From NCBI GenBank assembly GCA_963691655.1, contig OY829326.1, forward strand, positions 25,346,878 through 25,410,877: 64,000 nucleotides of DNA. Direction: 5' to 3'. Origin of the DNA: Toxonevra muliebris. Taxonomy: Eukaryota > Arthropoda > Insecta > Diptera > Pallopteridae. The notes under the pieces were generated by a model. It did no database searches, was not told the DNA's origin, and saw only the letters and a program-made list of their open reading frames with translations. The first letter of the stretch is position 1. Every line of letters starts with the position of its first letter. The position numbers and the translations under genes were made by a program. This document shows positions 61,642-64,000 of the stretch, in pieces.

Positions 61642-64000
61642 CTGGAAAATATTTTTATTAGCGAAAAAAAAATAAGCAATAAATTTAAAAAATTTATTGA
61701 ATGTTGTTAAAAGCAATAAATCTATAGATATATGTAAATTATATGTGCGTAAAATTTTATGCGTTATTGATTTTCATAATGGCAGGAATATATTGGATTT
61801 CTTTATATTTTATTTGCTTAAAGTTATTCAGGTAAATAAATTTTCGTCATGATTTATGATATTTATGGCGAAAAAATGCATATCTCATAATTGCATACAT
61901 GTACATATGAGTCGTTTGAAATCGTAATAGCTTATTTTAATACTAAATTTCAAAATGAATTAAGACCAGCAAGGCTGTTTTGAAACAGATTTTGTGAGGC
62001 TATGCAACTGCACACATACATTAGCAAAGTGTAAGCTGCTTTAATCCCAGAGGGTGAAAAACAATCAACTAATGTTCTTACTCTTTACAAGCCAATCTCT
62101 TACTTTCTATTTTTAAAAGGCATAGATAAACTAACGTCAACTTAAAATGTAACTGATGGATCAAAGAGGAATTGGTGTATAACCTAGAACGGTCAACAAT
62201 TTCGGTTTTAAAATTTGTGTGTGTTTCTTGAAGCTTGAGGCCGAAGGAGTAATGGGTACTTGCCGTCTCCGAACACCCAGATCCGACAGGTAAACGCGTT
62301 TTTCTCGAAACCATGTTTTTCAAAATATCTCGACAACCACTAAACCGATTGACTTGAAATTATTTGTGGTTATTATATAGGTACATAATTATCCAATCTT
62401 TGTCGTAGGACTTATTGACTTAGATTTTGTTTTTTCGTCAAAATAATAATGAATTTTTCGAATCGCTATTATAGTTGAAATGAGAGAGGTCACCACGAAG
62501 GACCTCTTTTTTGTGGCAGTTGAAAGAGGACACAAATATTGAAGATTTTTTAATAAAAAAAATAAGTATATTCTCAAAAGTGAGTGCTTCCATTTAGAAA
62601 AAAATCAATCCGACAATTCGCATAGGTTTTTTAAAAAAATTACAAAAATTGCCTTTTTCGCGTTTCTAGGTGTATAACATATTCCTCCTCAATAAACCGA
62701 ATTCGTTTGAGAAACATAGGGAGAGAAAATGAGTTAAGTTCTGGGGCTGAGCTTGATAAATTAATAAATCGATAGGAACCGATTTATTTTTTGGTGGATT
62801 TAAATTATATTTTAAAAGTTTTCGAGTTGAAAAATGTTCTCACTTCTGTTGCCTGTGTGTATAAGTGCTAATATCCGAAGTAACATAAATTGTCTGGGAC
62901 AATGAAAAAGTGAAAAAAAGGGGAAATGCAAACAGTGGAACATATGGAACGAGACAAGAGAATAAATCGTAATTAAGCCAGAAAATATATGCATTATAAG
63001 CAAGACAAAAATTAGAACAATAATCAGACCAAAATTCAGACCAAAATTCATACCACATTTAGTCCAAAAATCAGAAAAAAAAATTGGACCAAAAATGGAC
63101 ATCAAATTCAAACAAAAATTAGATCGAAAGTCCGATCTAAATTCAGGTTAAAATCAGACCGAAATGTAGATCAAATTGAGATTTACATAATTTAAACCGT
63201 AAATCAAAAATCAGATCGAAAATTCAGACTAAAAACAAATCAATCTTCAGTTCAAATTTATGCCAAATTCAGACATAAACTCAAACCCAAATTCAGGTAG
63301 AAACTCAGACCAAATAGCAGAATGATATCAAGACCGAATTCAAACCAAAAATCAGACAAAAACTAGAGCTGAAGTGTGAATAAAAATCTGATCATACAGT
63401 CAAACTAAAAAACATATTTATGGGGAATTTCATCTCAAATGAACCCATTTGTAAAATTCATACTTTTGGAATAACGTACAAAAGACTTTTCAACAGAAAA
63501 CCATTCATTCATATATAAAAAATTTTTTGATATTTAAATCACTTGGACGACTAAATTTCAATGACGACACAACACTTCAAAAATCAAGTGAGTGGATAAA
63601 TTTTTCACATAACTTTTTCACACTAAAGCAGCATGGCAAAGGGAACGAAAAGAATGTAAAAAATGTTGTTAAAGTTTAAAAACAACAATTGGAACCACAA
63701 ACCCATGCTCGCTTTTGTAGCATTATTTACTACTACTACTACCATCATCATCTACAGTTATTCAATGGAAATTTGCTTAACCCCCTACCGGCTGTGCATA
63801 TTTCTGTGTATTTAGGTACTACCTGTGTTGTAGATTTAGAAGAAGGGACTGAACTTATTCTACTACTTTGTAAATTCATTTATTCATTCATTCATTTGAA
63901 TTGAAGTTGAAATCTAATTAGGGCTTCAAGTGGACTTTTGATTACATTTGCATTTGTAACACACAGAGCAAGGATACAAACAAACAAGGAGACAGACAAA
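61642..64000 (-). other. SCYL2: SCYL2 intron, continuing past the right edge
   Basis: No further exon found. At 62278-62345 a stretch including AAACGCGTTTTTCTCGAAAC resembles (as complement) 25391-25430 of the TTAA-flanked element. (ATTC)n-like repeats occur at 63870-63897. Confidence 0.5.
62998..63420 (+). repeat. Degenerate 12-bp minisatellite, consensus ATTCAGACCAAA
   Basis: Tandem diverged ~12-bp units (CAGACCAAAATT, CAGATCGAAAAT and similar). This is the reverse complement of the array at 29085-30070, so the two arrays are inverted relative to each other. Minus-strand frames (63111-62812) reading FGLNFGLI-like repeats are by-products. Confidence 0.82.

Overview
The window is AT-rich eukaryotic DNA with spliceosomal introns (GT/AG sites, short A/T-rich introns beside multi-kilobase ones), many ATGTA-type microsatellites and several mariner-type transposons. 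It looks like a higher dipteran fly; I cannot name the family or species. Less than 5% of it is protein-coding. Most open frames in it are chance frames in AT-rich DNA or frames inside repeats.

Two multi-exon genes can be reconstructed. (1) A complete five-exon gene on the + strand (3997-6296) encodes a 291-residue protein. By motif order I tentatively match it to SNAPC2, a subunit of the snRNA-activating complex. (2) The 3' two thirds of a minus-strand gene for an SCY1-like pseudokinase (SCYL2 type) runs from 61641 down to 28352. Ten coding exons join in phase across introns of up to 9 kb and give the end of the kinase-like domain, a HEAT-repeat region and a Ser/Arg-rich tail. I also found two small in-phase exons in its last large intron: a 69-nt exon (35820-35888) and an 18-nt microexon candidate (31147-31164). 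The 5' exons lie beyond the right edge. A GC-rich block at the left edge (1-111) is probably one coding exon of a third, minus-strand gene.

Layout: 1-111 edge exon; 112-3572 AT-rich DNA; 3573-3866 inverted-repeat element just upstream of gene 1; 3997-6296 gene 1; 6360-28350 a long gene-poor stretch with a LINE remnant (about 8.1-8.4 kb), a decayed mariner with a nested insertion (13.85-15.06 kb), a LINE reverse-transcriptase fragment (17.9-18.9 kb), a nearly full-length mariner (19.3-20.55 kb), a long hairpin (23.87-24.16 kb) and a TTAA-flanked inverted-repeat element (24.96-25.58 kb); 28352-64000 the SCYL2-type gene. Its introns hold 12-bp minisatellites in opposite orientations, a foldback element, LINE and SINE pieces, hAT-like elements with 8-bp target duplications, a Tc/mariner-superfamily fossil and an internally deleted mariner.

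No RNA gene, CRISPR array, virus or plasmid feature was recognised. The most interesting items are the possible insect SNAPC2 homologue, the unlisted small exons of the SCYL2 tail, and the inverted minisatellites flanking nearly all SCYL2 exons in the window.
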